25,822 nucleotides of DNA. It comes from Syntrophaceae bacterium UBA6252 (GTDB lineage: Bacteria; Desulfobacterota; Syntrophia; Syntrophales; UBA6807). The stretch covers positions 1 through 25,822 of the forward strand of contig DJVQ01000010.1 of assembly GCA_002441265.1 (NCBI GenBank), read 5' to 3'. The translations under genes were made by a program, and so were the position numbers. The notes below the pieces were generated by a model that was given only the letters and a program-made list of their open reading frames with translations, had not been told where the DNA came from and searched no databases. Of this stretch, positions 23,891 through 25,822 are shown piece by piece (positions within the stretch are counted from its first letter, which is position 1; each line of letters opens with the position of its first letter).

Positions 23891-24637
23891 TCAGCCCGGC
23901 TTTCTCAGGGAAAGCAGAATTTCGTCCTGCATCATCCGGAAGCCCCCCGGAACGCGCTGGTTCGCCTCGATGTACCGCCGGATCTCGTCCCTGCACGCCC
24001 GGAAGCGGCGGTCGATGAGAAGGAAGAGGCCGATGTCCGCCATGTCCTCCAGGGACTCGGTCCAGATCTCGTTCAGAAAATACCGCACGCCGACGACGTC
24101 GTCGCCGTATCTCATGTAAAGGTCCCGCCAGAGCCCCAGGATGTCGACGTCGTACCGCGTGAATTGATTGAAGAAGGCCGCCACCTCTCCGATGGGCGAC
24201 TGGAGAACGACGGCGATCCGCCCTCCGGGGGCGAGACGTCCGTACATTTTTTCCAGGGCCGGCAGCCATGCGTCGGAATCGATGTAGTAAAGGACATGGG
24301 AGCACAGAATGAAGTCGAAGAACGTCCCCCCGAGATCGATGTTTCCCCAGGTGTCGTGGTGGACGGTGAATTCGGGGCACCGCCTCCGGAGAAAGTCCAC
24401 CTGCTTTCCGTTCGGTTCCACGATGACCGTTTTTTCGAAGGATTGTGAAAGGGGGATCGTGAGATACCCCCCGCCGGCCCCGATGTCGAGAAAGGCGTCG
24501 CGGTTGGTGATCCCCGCAAGGACCTCGCCGAGTTTCACGAGTTCGATCTGTTTTTCCGTGGAGGAACGGGTGAAGAGATCGAGTTGCCGCCGGTATTCGG
24601 CTTCCTCTTCCATCACAGGCCGGTCTTTGCCCGCCAT
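23891..24637 (-). CDS. Class I SAM-dependent methyltransferase
   Basis: A 248-residue soluble protein. Motif I FLDIGAGGGYLT (about 49-60) and the acidic end of strand 2 (VIVEPN) mark a Rossmann-type methyltransferase. FDFILCSHVLYYID and LAPGGRIAVVL match the later motifs. The substrate cannot be told from sequence. The downstream half resembles small-molecule methyltransferases of the histamine-N-methyltransferase-like kind, but this is weak. It follows selD on the same strand with a 23-base gap and is probably co-transcribed with it, so a link to selenium metabolism is possible but unproven. Confidence 0.88.
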   Translation of the reverse strand: MAGKDRPVMEEEAEYRRQLDLFTRSSTEKQIELVKLGEVLAGITNRDAFLDIGAGGGYLTIPLSQSFEKTVIVEPNGKQVDFLRRRCPEFTVHHDTWGNIDLGGTFFDFILCSHVLYYIDSDAWLPALEKMYGRLAPGGRIAVVLQSPIGEVAAFFNQFTRYDVDILGLWRDLYMRYGDDVVGVRYFLNEIWTESLEDMADIGLFLLIDRRFRACRDEIRRYIEANQRVPGGFRMMQDEILLSLRKPG

Positions 24638-24660
24638 GAATGCCTCCCCGTGTTCTTCCT

Positions 24661-25713
24661 TCAGATCACGGTGATTCTTCCCGCCGGCGCGTCCACCACT
24701 TCCCCGACGACGGCCGCCTCCGCGACGCCCTTTTCATGCAGCCGCGACAGGAGGGCCTCCGCCGACGGGGCGGCGACGGCGATGAGCAGTCCCCCCGACG
24801 TCTGGGGGTCGAACAGGACGTCGGCGACCCATCCCGGACAGCCGGGTTCGATCCCGACGATGGACATCCGGAAGTCCCGGTTCCGGTACAGCCCTCCCGG
24901 GAGAATCCCCATTTCCACGAACTCGCGGACTTCTTCGAAGAGGGGAATCTTCGACGCGTGGATCACGAATCCCGCGTCGCCGCCCTCGATCATCTCCGCG
25001 GCATGGCCCAGAAACCCGAATCCGGTGATGTCGGTGCAGGCGTGAACCCCTTCCGTTTCCATCATGGCTTCCGAGGCGGCCCGGTTGAGGGTGGCCATGG
25101 TCCGGATGGATTTTTCCACGAGGCCGGGTCCGGCCATTTTGGCCTTCAGCGCCGTGTTGACGATGCCCGTTCCAAGGGGCTTCGTCAGGATGAGCCGGTC
25201 TCCGGGCCGGGCCCCGCGGTTGCGGACCACCCGGTCGGGGTGGATGACCCCCGTCACGGAAAGGCCGTATTTCATCTCGTCGTCGGCGACGCTGTGCCCT
25301 CCCAGGAGGAGAACACCGGCTTCTTTCATCTTGTCGAGACCGCCGAGAAGGATGTCGTGGAGAATGGACATGTCCATCTTGTCCGAAGGGAAACAGATGA
25401 TGTTCAGGGCGGTGACCGGCCTTCCCCCCTTGGCATAGACGTCGGAAAGGGAGTTGGCCGCCGCGATCTGGCCGAACGTGTAGGGGTCGTCGACGATGGG
25501 GGTGAAAAAGTCCACCGTCTGGACGATGGCAAGATCCTCACGCAGCCGATAGACTCCGGCGTCCTCCCCGTGCTCCAGCCCCAGGATGAGGTCGGGGTGG
25601 CTCGGCAGCGGAAGCCCGCAAAGTGCCCGGTCCAGGTCCCCCGGACCGATCTTGCATCCTCAGCCGGCCGCCCGGACGGTCTCGGTGAGGTGGATGTCTT
25701 CTCTCGTTTTCAT
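24661..25713 (-). CDS. selD: Selenide, water dikinase SelD, a selenoprotein (in-frame UGA at codon 18)
   Basis: SelD makes selenophosphate from selenide and ATP for selenocysteine and selenouridine synthesis. Reading from ATG 25713, the protein starts MKTREDIHLTETVRAAG, then UGA (25662-25660), then GCKIGPGDLDRAL. The UGA is exactly at the catalytic Cys/Sec position of the family motif (A)-x-G-[C/U]-G-C-K. The frame then continues open for 332 codons, with HGEDAGVY, TVDFFTPIVDDPYTFG, NIICFP, GGHSVADDE and DITGFGFLGH. The total of 350 residues is normal for SelD. Treating UGA as a stop would leave only a truncated frame from 25515. A hairpin suited to a bacterial SECIS follows the UGA. The methyltransferase gene follows; palindromic repeat copy 3 lies 13 bases upstream. 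Confidence 0.95.
25628..25648 (-). promoter_or_regulatory. Candidate SECIS hairpin for selenocysteine insertion in selD
   Basis: Starting 12 bases after the UGA, CGGTCC and GGACCG form a 6-base-pair stem around a nine-base G-rich loop. Bacterial SECIS elements place an apical stem-loop at about this distance within the coding sequence for SelB binding. The loop bases have not been compared with known elements. Confidence 0.5.
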
Positions 25714-25726
25714 CGGTTCATGCCCT

Positions 25727-25822
25727 TGACGGCTTGGTAAAAGCCCATATGCTGTGTTGCCCTTCTTCCCTCGACCCTTTGGCGTACCATCAGTACGCCT
25801 CATTCCTCGGGATTCGGGCGCC
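25727..25822 (+). repeat. Palindromic intergenic repeat, copy 3 (cut by window end)
   Basis: Starts TGACGGCTTGGTAAAAGCCC, with the central hairpin GGCGTAC/GTACGCC (25781-25799) and then CTCGGGATTCGGGCGCC at the window edge. It matches copies 1 and 2 box by box. The 3' arm should lie just beyond the window. It sits directly upstream of selD. Confidence 0.85.

Noticed and set aside
25515..25713. Nonsense mutation or pseudogene in selD
   Set aside because: The TGA is at the catalytic Cys/Sec codon and the frame is intact before and after it, so selenocysteine decoding is the better reading.

Overview
The window looks like a GC-rich chromosome segment of an anaerobic Desulfobacterota (former Deltaproteobacteria; Syntrophobacter- or Syntrophus-like lineages would fit). 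The reasons are a membrane-bound uptake [NiFe] hydrogenase with its full maturation set, a selenocysteine-containing SelD, a long MlaD-type MCE protein, and dispersed palindromic intergenic repeats. The assignment is an inference from gene content; no marker gene fixes the species.

Layout. (1) 1-1793 is the edge of an integrated element: poorly coding DNA, then a tyrosine recombinase with its own terminator, abutting the 3' end of a tRNA-Thr(CGU) gene on the minus strand. (2) 1981-11801, all minus strand, is the hydrogenase locus. In transcription order it runs small subunit, large subunit, cytochrome b, a strong hairpin terminator, maturation protease, hypA, hypC, hypD, hypB, hypF, hypE. Most maturation genes overlap by 4-53 bases. 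(3) 11802-12256 is a divergent control region with candidate promoters both ways, an AATATG/CATATT palindrome and one copy of a ~125-base palindromic repeat. (4) 12257-22763, plus strand, is an envelope cluster: CHASE2 adenylate/guanylate cyclase, alanine racemase with a ~280-residue extra C-terminal region, a first Ddl ligase, an outer-membrane barrel protein with its own promoter, a second divergent Ddl ligase, then mlaE, mlaF and an unusually long mlaD. (5) 22764-23826 holds a hairpin array, a small HEIVH-motif protein, an FmdB-type zinc ribbon protein and a terminator. (6) 23891-25713, minus strand, is a SAM methyltransferase preceded by selD, whose active-site codon is an in-frame UGA. 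The window ends inside a third copy of the palindromic repeat.

How the genes work together. The hya genes encode a Tat-exported, membrane-anchored hydrogenase passing electrons to a cytochrome b. HypA-F and the protease build and finish its NiFe(CN)2CO site. Alr and the Ddl pair supply D-Ala dipeptide (or a variant) for peptidoglycan. MlaEFD is a lipid transporter for the outer membrane. SelD supplies selenophosphate and is itself a predicted selenoprotein, so the host must decode UGA as selenocysteine.

The points most worth a second look are the two Ddl paralogues with complementary active-site changes (the second has the Tyr-to-Phe change associated with D-Ala-D-Lac synthesis), the extended alanine racemase, the barrel-ended MlaD, the UGA in selD, and the three-copy structured repeat.
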